Shown here piece after piece: positions 1 to 11,626 of a stretch of 64,000 nt of DNA (its first letter is position 1; every line of letters starts with the position of its first letter). A model generated the notes under the pieces. That model had not been told where the DNA came from and did not search any database. It worked only from the letters and a program-made list of their open reading frames with translations. Made by a program: the position numbers and the translations under genes. Origin of the DNA: Prostheceraeus crozeri (taxonomy: Eukaryota; Platyhelminthes; Polycladida; Euryleptidae); assembly GCA_907163375.1 (NCBI GenBank), contig CAJQUW010004557.1, forward strand, positions 94,501-158,500, written 5' to 3'.

Positions 1-639
1 GCTCATTATCATATTTCTTATCTCCTGACGGCAAAGGCGACTATGTTAGAGAGTATCATGACACAATCTTGTACGACTGAGAATTCGCGATGAACCAATT
101 TTGTGATTTCACAGGAATACAAGGAAAACAGAATTCCATCTGCATCATACAGTCTAAGTTACTTATCCGGTCTTCGGAAAATATTTCAACACGAGTTAAA
201 CCATCACAAGCCCTTTCTCCAAGTCCATTCATCTCATCGCTTATCTTGACTACCACCTGTGGGAATACTTACGTACAGGGCAGATGAAATAAAAAGGAAA
301 GATGCAATTGTAAATGCAAAAAAATTCTCTTTATCCCAAAACAGACGTGCAACCTTGTTCCGAATTCCCTCTTTCGGTCATTTTAGTTTTCCTCTTGCAT
401 GTCCCCATATAATCATGATCATGACCTTTCATATGACGATTTGGCACTCAGCCGAAAAATAATTCAGTCAATAATAATTCTTCAAAATTAGTTTAATTCT
501 CTGAAAACTTCATGTGTTGCATTTCATGAAAAAACCTGATAAATGCTTGTTCAGGGATGGATTATGATCATTAATGTACTTATTGCATTTAGCTGCATTA
601 ATTTGCAGTTGAAATTCATCAGCTTAAAGGTGTTGGAAA
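1..639. other. No supported gene
   Basis: AT-rich sequence with only short open frames. One minus-strand frame (about 56-256) begins after an acceptor-like CCCACAG, but it matches no family I recognise and is not called. Confidence 0.5.
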
Positions 640-712
640 ACTCATTTGGTTAAGGCCGGCCTCGATGCGATGATGCAGAAGGTCCATGGTTCGAGTCTGT
701 CCGCAGCTAAAG
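640..712 (+). repeat. tRNA-derived SINE head, family 1, copy A
   Basis: Contains an A-box-like TGGTTAAGGC and, about 43 bp on, a B-box GGTTCGAGTC, the two internal RNA polymerase III promoter elements of tRNA genes. The sequence between does not fold as a good cloverleaf. The start and the stretch after the B box (CTGTCCG...GCT) resemble the tRNA-like sequence at 39480-39565, so the two look like copies of one tRNA-derived SINE family rather than tRNA genes. The SINE tail is not delimited. Confidence 0.5.
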
Positions 713-3700
713 TTAATGACCTTGTCTTGATGAGAGTTGTGAGTTTGAAGACTTCTCCACCCCTAGTTCACCAGCACGAGTACGTCTTCGTGCCTTCGAT
801 GACAGGGATGAGCGATAGGGCATTCAAGAATGTGATGGATCTCAGTATTGCAATTATTAAGTAATCGTAATTTTTTATCGCTGTTGTTTGGTTTGTTTAT
901 TCCATGATCACAAAAGTTTATAAATCATGAAATCTCGATTGCAGCAACTTGTGTCATTTGACTCACTCATTATTTCGTATGTGTATTCGAGCAGCAAATG
1001 GGAGATTTTTGTGTGTCCCTTTGCTTGCGTATGGAGTGTGTTGCGAAATTTCTGTAGTTTCGCTTCAATCTTTCTAACGATCGGAACTCATCCCACACAA
1101 TGCACTCATTCAACTACGAAGATCAAACACTTGTTTGTAGAGCGAGTGGTTAGTTTGCCACCAACGGTTGGGAGTTGACACAAGATTGAACAAGTTACTG
1201 AAGCGATAATGAGTTTCTCAGGATGAGGGTCCGATGTATCGAATCCGAGTGAAAATATTTTCCCGTTGAAATGTATCTCGCTTGTTAACAATAGTAGTTT
1301 CGCTTAATGTAGTCGCATAATAGCTTCCCAGAAGTGTATTCTTAGATCAACTAACTTTCATCATTCGCATATTCTACATTCAAGAGAAGAACAGAAATGC
1401 TTGATGCTGTGAATCTTACATCCCAGATTCAATTATCCTCTCTCTGTAGAGACGTAGTAACATTTCGGTTAACGAGGAAGCATGAGCTGCATCAGATAGC
1501 CCTCTTAATGTGACGAGGCGATCAGAGCTGTGATTGTTTTTCCAATTCGACGTAGGTCCTCGCAGCATTTCATCTCCTCGATCTCATCCGATCATAGCAA
1601 TGACGAAGAGAATCGAAGGAATAGATTTGAACTTTCTCTTGCGTCCGCGATCACTGGCCTGTTCATTTATCATGCAAAGAAAATGCTGTAGAAAGTTGGA
1701 ATTTCCTATAGAAATACCTAGCTATAAGTATTTTAATTTCTTGGACATAACAATAATATCGAGATCAACAAAATCATATACAGTGAGAAGGAAGTGAGCC
1801 CGTCGATTAATTATAGTTCTTACTGCCATATTGAGCAAAAACCAACTACGTCAATTATCCTGTTGAATATGTTGAAATAGTACCCAGCAATAATTTAAAG
1901 ATTTGAAAATTAATCTTGAAAAGGCTTCAAGCTGAGGGGCTCAATTATTGGAATCCCAATAAAGAAGAAAGAAAATTTAAATCGATAACAAAATGATACT
2001 ATGCAAATATATTTCAAAGGGAAATCCGTTACAAACAAAACATACAGACAACTGCACGAGATTAATGAAAAAACTGTGTCTCTCAATTGGCATGCTAAAA
2101 CACAAATCTCCAAAATACTTAAAGGACTGGGAAGCATCTGTGTAAGATCAAAAAGTAGTATATTAAATTATGATTTGTCAATTTTTTCCGAATGCTTGTG
2201 TGTTGCCCTGACCGCTTCTTATTTTACAAATTTACGTGTAATATGTTTAGTCTGGAAATTTTGGATAAATCACAAGTGCAATAACTACACTTGCCAGTCC
2301 AATTAGAAACACTAACTTATCATTGAAGCTCGCTAAATTGAGTCTCTGACACCTGCCAATTAATCGAGAGAATGAGTTAGTAGAATTCTGATTCTCGCGC
2401 TGTGATTTTTTATGTAACCTCAAATGCAGTCGTTGGCTTTTACACATATCTGTGACTTAGGAAAGGAGAATTCCCGAAACATTCGGCAACCGCTGTTACC
2501 TGATTTTTATCTCTAAAGGAGTAACTCTTAAGTATAGCTCTGAAGCATGGCATTTTAATAGGATAAAACGACAGGAGCGAGTGACTGAGAATTCGATGAG
2601 TGTTTTTATCTGTAATCCACCACGTCCAGGGAACAATGACACATACGGCGAGATCATTTTGATACAGATTCTTATACCAAAGTTTGCTTCTGGTATTCTC
2701 TATCATATAAGTTTTGCAAACTGTACGCAGTAAAAATTCTTGAATTGAAGTCAAATGTATTTCAAAATAAATGCTCGGATTTTGTATACAAGGTTACCAA
2801 TTCAGACACAGTACGATGTAAAATTTTATTCATCAAAATAATGCAATGATTAACATAAATTCATGATGGGGTGAATTCAGATGCATTGTAGCTCACACAT
2901 GATAATGAACTGGAGCAGAAAATACAGTTCATCAGTAGGCATACACGTATTAATTGGCATGATTGGTAATAACATAGCACATAAAATAAAGCAAAAAAAT
3001 CACGTAAAAATCATGAAAAATTGCAATACATGAGCCTAGCACACAAAGTTGGAAATTCGTCTTTTGACTAGTCGACTATTATCTACGCGTTTAGTCAACC
3101 ATTAAAAAAACGAAGATGGACAGCCCTAGCAATTAGCTATATAGTCACTAAAAGGCAATACCTCATCAGGGTGGCGACTTAAGGTGTTTGTGGGATTGAC
3201 GTCCTTAATGCAAATATCTGATGAGTGATGGCTGAATTGATAGACTTCCCCAGAAATGTAAAGGCTCGTGAACATCATGATTTAAGTCAACTACTGCAAG
3301 TCATCACCAATGATAAAATCAGCACGACTTTCAGAATCAAACTAAACTTAAGGCAACTTTCGTTGCTCCTTTTGTTGGTGAGACATGCCATTTGAGAAGT
3401 AATGCGAAGGCCTCTGTTCCCTAACCTAGAAATTAATTAGTGACTCGCCTGGCATAAACATTACCTGTTCTACCAACAAATGAAAGGCTGACCGAGTAGC
3501 ACAAGCCAAGTTACTATTTCATACTTATGTGATAAAGCATGACAGCGAATCGTAAAGAAAAGGATTATCTGAGCATTTTCATGTTTGTTGCTTATCATTA
3601 AAAGAACCTTATTATTCCTGTCACCTAAGAATTAAATTTATTTCTATCATCTTCTTAAGTACGGCGCTAATCTACAATTTGTCGTCGTATTCAAGCTACA

Positions 3701-5970
3701 TGTATACTATCCCCGATATTGAGCATCACATGTCGAGATATCATCATATTAATCATTGCTTATCTCTGATTATTCGCTTGCTCTCATGTGTCTCATAATT
3801 TGACAGTTGTACCAGAACTCTCACTTCTGCTGATCCACGCCAAAAATGAAAAGGTGTAAAAGATGATAAAGGGAATTTGATAAATGAATCTGCAGTCTTT
3901 TATTTGGATTAAGCATTCTGCAGCAATGACTGCACTGATGACTTCTACTAGAGAAGCTAAGCAAGCAGTCTGGTTCTGCATTATTAATCAGTGTCATAAG
4001 TAGAAAACTGTTACATTTATCAGCAGACATCAAAAGAATTGTGGAAGTTCTGTTATGATGTAAGACTTTCTCTGAATAGATGCGTTGACGTTGATGATTC
4101 ATTAGATAATAAGGCTTCATGAGTGAGATATAAGCAGCAATTTTTACCAATCGTGATTGAAGCTTGTTGATTTTTTGTGATTATCTTCGGCTTGAAAGTT
4201 TGGATGAAGTTAGAGTGTATCCTACGTTTAAATGAGGTCCCGGTAATGGAAAAATCAGTAGTGAAAATTTGGTGATTTAAATGTTTTTGGCTGATTTATC
4301 CTTTGATATACTCGTACGGTATCACTTTAATTAACCCAATAACAATAATTGTGCAGCTTGTATATCCTTCACACTTATTCTCAGCAGTGTTTTGGATTGT
4401 GTTTTGTGTAGTTGCTGCTGAGTTAAGGTATATAATATACTCGGCTCATGTTGAGTAAAGCGGAGACTTCGATGTCATACGGCGGTTTTGAGCGGTGCTC
4501 TCATAACAATATACCATATTATGCGAACAAGTCATTTAGTCCTAGACAATATAATTGGAATGAATTTCAAACTCTCCGTTCCAGCTTGAACTGTGAACAG
4601 CGGGGTGGTAGGATATAGAAAACTTCAGATCCTGTCTTTTCCGAGGAAATAGTAGTGAACTTTTAGGTTTCCATTTTGCAATGTTTTGAATAATTTCGAA
4701 TGGATTCTGTTGAAATGACATTTTGACAATTTCTGATGTAATTGAAAGATAGCGAAGCGAGATAGTGGCTCATGAGAATCCTCAGCTTCAAGAATTCCTG
4801 TGGGAATTTACACGCTATATGAAGCAAAGTGCTGATCAATTTTCAAGATTTGGAAAAGCCAAGTAGAAGTTGTTAACTTTTTGATTCTTTTGTCTATATA
4901 TTTCGGTTATTCATGTGCCGTAGCCATTTTCAAGAAAACTGTGACATGCATACAATAGAAATTAACATGAATACAAGCAAGTTTTAAAATTTGTTTTGAC
5001 AAGTATAATGAACAGTATCCACAAAGTGCGTTTTCTGTCTAACCTACGATCGTGTTGCATTATTGTGCCATTCATTTTTATGAAGAAAGCCTGTTATCAT
5101 ACAAGTTTTACAACAGAAGCTACCTCGAGAAAATTCCCATGAGGGTGACATCTTGAGGAAATGTCTGTACGAACTTTTAGGCACAAAGGATAGTAGTCAA
5201 CATTGACATTTGATGCAGCCTTAAGGTTCCCCGTCCTTATAGTATAGTTAGAAGTTCCATAGTAAGTACAAAGGGTAAAGTGTTACAGAAATTTCACGAT
5301 CTCGCACATTCTGCTTTGAAGGTTTTATACATGAAACATGCAGAACAGAAGATAAATCTGAAATTTGACGAGGACATTTTGCAGAACAAGATAGATAATA
5401 AATACATCCTGTTCAAACTTTCTTCAATAGGGGCTTCATCCAGTTCTGAGAAGAAACCTTCTTTTAAAAATATGAAGTGTGAATTAACCTTTAGCTAATT
5501 ACAACAATTCCGACTTTATTGGAAGTGGTCATGCTTCCATTTAGTGAAGACAATGTGTCGGCTCAGAATGTTGATCACATTAATTAATTTCAAAAAATAC
5601 ACCATTATGTTGATTTCGGTCATTAAGCTGTTGTGCACAATTGATGTTATTCAAACATGATTGATTTATTTTATTACAGAATTGCTTTTCTAAAATAGAT
5701 GTTCGCAGATTATCTTATCCGAACAAATCACACACGTCTGTGTTTACTAACTTACATTAAGCACAAAAAGACATCCCTCCTGAAATACATGTGTTCAACT
5801 CAAACTCGCATAACACTTAAAATATCAGAATTATGAATTATATCGCCTACTCAATTAATTAGCAAACATGAGCTTTGTGATGACTGGCTAACTTTTTAGT
5901 GAGATCTATGGCCTAAGACTTTGCTTTGTTCCCACCAAGAATTTAGACAATTTTTTTGTAAGAAAAGCTT
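713..5970. other. Unassigned AT-rich stretch
   Basis: No gene, RNA or bounded mobile element could be supported. Open frames of about 100 codons at 2001-2306 (+), 2440-2754 (-) and 3821-4150 (-) lack recognisable motifs and convincing splice sites. A frame at 5280-5498 (+) starts beside an acceptor-like GTTACAG and is lysine and glutamate rich, but matches nothing I know. Confidence 0.4.
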
Positions 5971-6040
5971 ATATTGGATGAAATGGCAGCTGCTCAGGTC
6001 TGCTCCCATTTTTTAGTGAAAATCCAGTTCAATATTTAAT
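5971..6040. repeat. Fragment of the fold-back MITE seen at 40884-41250
   Basis: About 70 bp beginning ATATTGGATGAAATGGCAGC matches the right arm of the fold-back element at 41171-41245 at roughly 80 percent by eye, including a degenerate form of its terminal TTCAATATTTAATT. Only one arm is present. LINE sequence begins almost directly after it, so the LINE probably truncated or inserted beside it. Confidence 0.65.
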
Positions 6041-6250
6041 TGGTCCATTTACGGAGTCTACCCACAATTATGGAAAGTCACTGTCATCACACCACTGAAA
6101 AAAAAATGGATACATCACAAGCTGCATCGTACCGGAACTTAATACCCTCTCTTTGTTCTCAAACAACGGAAACATCGATACTGAATACACAACGCCTGAG
6201 ACTATCCTTTGGTTTTTCTGGTCTAGTTATTTCATGGATACAATCATTCG

Positions 6251-6808
6251 TGGAACTGGGGTGTTCCTCAAGGCTCAGTGATGGGGCCGCTTCTTTTTGT
6301 TTTGTATATGGTAGAAGTTATCAATGTTGTTCGTGATCATAACTTCAAGTTGCATATTTACGCGGATGATGTGCAGATTTATGGAGCGTGTTCGCCAAAT
6401 GCGACTGATGATCTAGCTGCCGAGATGGCATGTTGTCTAGATGATGTTGTTCAATGGTGCAGTGCAAATCGTCTTCTATTGAATACAGAGAAAACTGAAT
6501 TTCTATGGTGTCACTCAGGCAAACGTCGGCGTTCTGTCCCAACAGCGCCCTTGAGAATAGGATCCTCTCATATCCTTCCATCAAATTCAGTGCGCTGTCT
6601 TGGAGTATTCTTGGACTCAGAACTTTCATTCAAGCTAAATATCTCGAAATGTGTGTCATCGTGCTTTGGGATGATGCGCCAGATTCGCAGTATTATCCCT
6701 TATAACCCACGTGATCTACTCGACATTGATTACTTCCATGGTCATCTCAAAGTTGGATTACTGCATCCTGTCATGTATGGAATCCCAAGTGAAGAGAATC
6801 TGTGCTAA
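6251..6808 (+). pseudogene. LINE reverse transcriptase core fragment
   Basis: Continuous frame holding RT motifs in order: GVPQGSVMGPLLFVLYM (substrate-binding block), the catalytic IYADDVQIYG, then CSANRLLLNTEKTEFLWC, the usual Lys-Thr-Glu thumb-side motif, and SVRCLGVFLDSEL. Such an enzyme copies the element's own RNA at a nicked target. This piece covers only the palm and thumb and ends at a stop after SEENLC. The usual following segment is scrambled until the separate C-terminal piece at 6963-7184. Confidence 0.88.
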
Positions 6809-6962
6809 ATGCAGCCGCCCGTTATGATTTACGGCACTTCCCGCTATTCGTCAATAACTCCTTTGTTAAATGAATACAGTGGCTCAACGTATTGCTTGAC
6901 TATCAGTTCTGACCTTCTGTTGTCGTCGAGAGTGTGCTCCTGATTATCTCAGCTGCTCCCTG

Positions 6963-7184
6963 GTGGATGTCTCCTCTATGCCTGGAAGATCCCGATTGCG
7001 GTCTGCAGATTCATTCTGCATTGCGGTCCCATCTTATCGATGCCCAACTTTTGGTGGTAGATCATTTCCGGTAGCTGCTGCGAGGAGTTGGAACTCACTT
7101 CCCCAGAACTTGCGAGCGATTGACAATATGCGTTCCTTCAAGAAACAAGTGAAGAAATACCTTATCGATCTTACCTATAAATGA
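6963..7184 (+). pseudogene. LINE ORF2 C-terminal fragment
   Basis: Encodes a 73-residue stretch with SFCIAVPSYRCPTFGGRSF, then AARSWNSLPQNLRAIDNMRS and FKKQVKKYLIDL before a stop. The order Gly-Arg-Ser-Phe, Trp-Asn-Ser-Leu-Pro, Ser-Phe-Lys, Leu is the standard end of CR1/L2/Jockey-type ORF2 proteins. It is out of frame with the RT core piece upstream. Confidence 0.8.
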
Positions 7185-7284
7185 CTTTCCTTTGTATCTC
7201 TTTTATTTCTATTCTTATATTGTAAATTGTAAAGTGGCCTTGAAGCCTCGTAGCATAATGCCACTCTAAATATAGTGCATATTT

Positions 7285-7310
7285 GAATTGAATTGAATTG
7301 AATTGAATTG
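7285..7310 (+). repeat. (GAATT)5 LINE 3' tail
   Basis: Five tandem GAATT units end the LINE. Short tandem units made by the RT during target-primed insertion are usual at LINE 3' ends. Confidence 0.85.
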
Positions 7311-8398
7311 CGTTTTCAAAAGCAACATTTGTTGATGTATTCTGGTATATTAACTTGTGTTAGGAGTGTGTTAAATGTAAGATTTCATAAATAACCAAAT
7401 AAAGTAATATGTTAATTGCGTTTCTCACGTAATGATGAAATAAAATGTTTAACAGTTCTACGTAAACTGATATTCGCTTACGAGCCCCTACGATAACTCC
7501 TTTTTTAGTCATTTCTGTCTTATGGAAAGTCTAGAAAATAATATTTCATTTGTTTCAGCTATGATCGATGAGATCACATTGCTATGTTATTATCTCTGAA
7601 TTCGATCTTGTCAGTTTACCCGCTTCTCCCACCGTCTCCTTGCTTTGAAGTACTTCACCTCCATCTTCTGTAAATCTGAATATTTCGAGACAGCCTTAGG
7701 TAACGTCTGAGATTCAATCAGTTGGTCTGGCAAAAACGATGTAAACCGTTGATACACAATCTCACCACTTTGAGACAATATTCATGTTTGCAAACAAATC
7801 GTTGCCTTAGTAAAATGACTGCTGCTCTCATTCGGGGACATAGTGAATTCGATTCTTAGTTCATCCAAGTTGAAGACATCACGGTGTGTCAACAGCACTG
7901 AAACAAAGGATATCGCAGTCTGCCTTCATCGAACTTCATAAAAATCTGCATTCAATACAACAGGAAAGATGACAATTATATCAGAACAACAAGCAATTGA
8001 AATAAGCTCAATTACTCGTATGTTAGATTTAGTTTGTCCTCAAGCTTTTCACTTCCTGTAAGACAAAGATTTTTCAAAGGGGATGAGACTCTTCATCTTC
8101 TCGAGTTTAGTATCGTCCGTCAATTTTCATATCGTACAATCGAGCTTACGATCGTTTCAGTTGTTTCAAGTGCAATTACTGCATGCTATTTTGTTCATTT
8201 ATAAGCACATGGACGTACATCTCTGCTTTTCATCTCATACGCTTGAATAAGCGATAATAAAGCAAAAAATTAAGACGTGTGCCTTAACGTCGGCAGTCGC
8301 AATTGTGACGAGATATCGATTCATTTGTCATAATTGCTATGGCAACTGATGTGTGGTGGTGAGGGTTTAATCCTGCCAATTGACACAGTCGCATGTAA
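7311..8398. other. No gene seen
   Basis: AT-rich sequence without a convincing frame. Around 8195-8260 there are weak likenesses (TTATAAGCACATG, AATAAGCGATAATA) to the palindromic ends of the element at 17453-18433, too short to call. Confidence 0.4.
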
Positions 8399-8470
8399 GC
8401 GGTAGTAGCTCAGTTGGTAGAGCAAGAGGTCCAGTTAACCTGGGTCGTAAGTTCGAATCCTGCCAGCCAC
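8399..8470 (+). repeat. tRNA-like SINE head, family 2, copy A
   Basis: A 72-nt stretch with a perfect D arm (GCTC..GAGC), A box TAGCTCAGTTGG and B box GTTCGAATCC. The acceptor stem pairs at only about five of seven positions, the anticodon stem has four good pairs with C instead of T at position 33, and the T stem has a mismatch. This argues against a working tRNA gene. Its core (AGCTCAGTTGG ... AACCTGG) is shared with the minus-strand sequence at 11562-11626, so it is best read as a SINE head. Confidence 0.6.
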
Positions 8471-11400
8471 TCATCTTTTGCATGGCAAGTTGATCTATAG
8501 TTTGTTTCATTCCATCTATTGATCATTGAATTTGTAAACGAATGGCTGTGATAAAGACTGCACAATTTATTCATTAGGGAATTGATTGAAATAACGTGTT
8601 TGAATCGTCTTTTGCCTGACGATGACTGCCGGTTGCAGCTGAAAGGCCTCGTACAAAAAACGGTTATTTTAAAAACGAAATACCATCGTTTTCTGCGTGT
8701 TCCTCATTGAAAATGAAGCATTAGTGCATCTCTGTAACGATATTTCGCCAACGCGATGTCCCCAATACAAATGCTATACTTCGAGGCATTCAAAAAGGAA
8801 GCGATTATCAAACTGTTATAAATGACGAAAACTTTTCTTCAGCAGTGAATATTTTGCTGAACAATATCACTGGAGTATTTAGACGTTCGGCGTGACGAAT
8901 GAGCTGAAATATCGATATTGGACAGAAACCCATCTAATACAACATGCGATGCGGTAGTAGCGTTATAGTACACGCCCTGCTTTGATTTGATTCGTTTATT
9001 TTGTGCTTCAGATCTTCTTTTGACTTCCGACTCCTCTTTAAGAACAGCATCTTCAAGACATGTATCCACTTCCATCCATGTGATTTTTTTTATCCCCTCT
9101 GTCTCTTACCACGTGATCAGCAACTTCGTCGTTGACTTCTTCCAGGTATCTGGTGTTTACCAGACCCAATGCTTTCCTTATTCATCGATGGTTTTTCGAT
9201 TTTCTGTCTGCTAGTCAGACGTCATACATCCAGCGTAGCTTCGCATTTCCACATGATCACGACTCTTCTCATGGGATGAAAGCAATAGCCATGGATTGCC
9301 GCACACAGGCTCCATATAGGCCGACGTACCCATAGAGTGCGCACACCTTGGTTTGCAAAGATGGTCCTTCGGACGTCAAGAAAGATCGCAGTTCATGGAA
9401 TTTACACTATGCATGTCTTATTCCTGATGCTGCTGATGACTCAACGCTTCCAGATCTATCGAGAACGTATCCATGAGTGGATACACCGTTCAAACACTCC
9501 TCCGTCGATACATTCCGCATTGATTCGACGTTCGGCATGTTGGGCAAATTAAGCTGGTAGCTCTCCTCACCCTTCACTTTGTTGAATCTCGCATGCACCC
9601 TCCTGATCCAGAGAGTTCACTGAACAGGCTTGTTTCCGACTCTGGTATCATTCATTTCATGAGATATTGCTTGCAATACCCAGTTCTTCGAAATATTAGA
9701 GGCATACAAAGACTGTCAAGACTTGACTTACTTTCAAAAGTTCAATTGGGCTGATTTGGAGACTAATTTCCTGTTCTCTTCCTTTTCTGGCAACCCCGCT
9801 TGCAATTGACTCTCGCTTACACACAGGCGAGTGTATGCATCCTACATTGCAGTACTGAGCACGAGCACTCATTCCATGTGTTCAAGTCACTTTTGTCTGT
9901 TTGGGTGAATTCTATGACTGTTGCATCCCGTGCAGATTGCTGCCTGAATGTACTCTGTGGTCTGATTCATAAGTGTAAAATAGCCAAGGGCATGAAACAT
10001 AATAGGAATGCACCATTAATCAGTTTTTCTAAATGGATGTTCTGTACCGGACATCATCGAGACAGGTAACGTCGAACCATTTTAGTTGACGTATGCGTTG
10101 AAATGCTAGTCGATATAGGGAATTACTCAAAATAAGGCAATCCTTTTCAGGCAATCGGTTGCATCAGCTTCGTTGACACCTCCGATTCTGCACGCTTGCC
10201 AGCAACTTCGATCTTTCTCTTCCTTCGTACGTGTTCGAACCAACATAACTTCGGTCCGTTTTTCGTCTGAATTCTCCATCTGACTTTCTGACGATTTCAT
10301 TTGTCGTACTATGCACATCTCTTCAAGCTGATCATGAAAATCAAGATAACAGTCGTAGGTCAATGCTTGACGGACACATAAAGCATTTCCCTCGCTTTTT
10401 TACTAGCAAGTATGGCAGATTCAACGCCACCACACCTACACCCATACAGGTATTGACCGAACACAGTTCATCAACTTAATCATCAGCTCAGTTCTACTTT
10501 AAAGTGCACCAAACTAATCATACAACTAGTAAGATCTCATCGACGATAACTTGCCACAATACTTGCGACGTTCTTATGGGAATTCGCAACAGCAATCTCC
10601 GTTTCTGCAACATTGTTTCTGTGATTGACTTATCACATGCTGAAGCTGAGACCAAATATCGTGAGTTATTAATCATTTACGAAAACAATATACTTAAATA
10701 GAATGAGTAGACGAATTTTTGTGAAATATCAAACATGTAATTAATGTTTCTGTTAATCCCTAGAGAATGTCTGAGATTCTCCGGATGATAATGGATGATG
10801 TCTGTTGCGTCCTGAGATTTGTTTAGAAATGTTATAGAAATGATAGGAACGTATTCACATCTTCCTTTCAAAATGGAATGCCAATGAACGCAATAAATAT
10901 TACAGAATTGAATCAAATGTTAGTAAATGGAGATATCTTTGAAACATTATTTCCGTATGAAGACTGTATCGCAGTGTTGTCTCAAAATTATTTTATTTCG
11001 TTTCATATTATTTGTGATTTAGTTTGTTCAATTTCCAAATTAATGTAAATTATAAATCTCATATAAGAACGACGAATGGAGAGAACACAGTTATGAACGA
11101 AGGACATCATGGCTTTCTTACAATCCTCTCAGTAATATCTTCATTTCATATCTTCATTCACAGAAAGCTCTAGAATAAGTCATTGTCATAAAACAGGTTT
11201 CACAGGTGAATTCATATTTTACGGCTACCACCCACTGCATATTTGAATGAGGACATACGACCAAAAAAGCCAAAAACCTGTCTAGAGACCGGCAAACATC
11301 AAATTTCAGTTTTTAATAGTTATTTTTTACTTTTTACTATTTTTTACTGACTCCATCTGACAAAATTCAGGTGATTTCTTTTCTCATTGACGTCTGTACA

Positions 11401-11561
11401 AGAGTTCTTCCAACGTCATGAACTTTTATATCATTTAAAATGAACATTCATTTTCTTACCTCGAGTCTTACATCAGTTGCCTGAAGTGGCAACCAAATTT
11501 CAGTATACAGCTAGTTATTCATTCGAAGTATGAGTGAAATTGACATGGGATTTAAATCATG
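8471..11561. other. Unassigned; scattered coding-like frames on the minus strand
   Basis: Minus-strand frames at 8839-9075, 9407-9598 and 10127-10363 are somewhat GC-richer than their surroundings and rich in charged residues, and a short frame near 9070-9160 reads RYLEEVNDEVADHVVRD next to a donor-like GTAAGA. No family was recognised and no consistent exon chain could be built. An old mobile-element ORF or an unknown gene are both possible. Confidence 0.3.
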
Positions 11562-11626
11562 CGCGGTTGATAAGACTTGAACCAGGTTATTCAGACCTGT
11601 TACTCGACCAACTGAGCTGTAGATCG
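11562..11626 (-). repeat. tRNA-like SINE head, family 2, copy B (Phe-GAA-like anticodon arm)
   Basis: On the minus strand: AGCTCAGTTGGTCGAG (D arm and A box), then a perfect 5-bp anticodon stem CAGGT/ACCTG around loop CTGAATA, whose anticodon would be GAA (Phe) with T at position 33, then B box GGTTCAAGTC. The T-arm 5' strand is collapsed into the anticodon stem, so it cannot be an intact tRNA. It shares its core with 8399-8470. Confidence 0.6.

Larger units (their letters stand above)
6045..7310 (+). mobile_element. 5'-truncated non-LTR retrotransposon (LINE), CR1/Jockey-like
   Basis: Plus-strand remains of a LINE ORF2: an early RT stretch (LWKVTVITPL at about 6068-6097), the RT core with GVPQGSVMGP and YADD, the conserved C-terminal segment FPVAAARSWNSLPQNLR, and a 3' end of five GAATT units. 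Endonuclease and most of the N-terminal RT are missing, and a deletion joins the early RT part to GVPQGS. Simple-repeat 3' tails and this RT-plus-WNSLP layout are typical of CR1/L2/Jockey-group LINEs; clade assignment needs a tree. It is a dead, 5'-truncated copy. Confidence 0.88.

Noticed and set aside
56-256. Minus-strand exon after CCCACAG
   Set aside because: The acceptor is fair and composition somewhat coding-like, but there is no donor of quality, no family match and it runs to the window edge.
2001-4150. Open frames of about 100 codons (2001-2306, 2440-2754, 3821-4150)
   Set aside because: No motifs or start context, and no convincing splice sites; frames of this size are expected by chance in 64 kb read six ways.
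8399-8470. Functional tRNA gene
   Set aside because: A and B boxes and D arm are good, but acceptor, anticodon and T stems have mismatches, position 33 is C, and a related sequence exists at 11562-11626.
8839-9600. LINE C-terminus on the minus strand
   Set aside because: A stretch resembling KLRWMYDV and charged frames hinted at an RT tail, but no catalytic motif or consistent frame supports it.
11562-11626. tRNA-Phe(GAA) gene on the minus strand
   Set aside because: The anticodon arm is perfect, but the T-arm 5' strand is missing.
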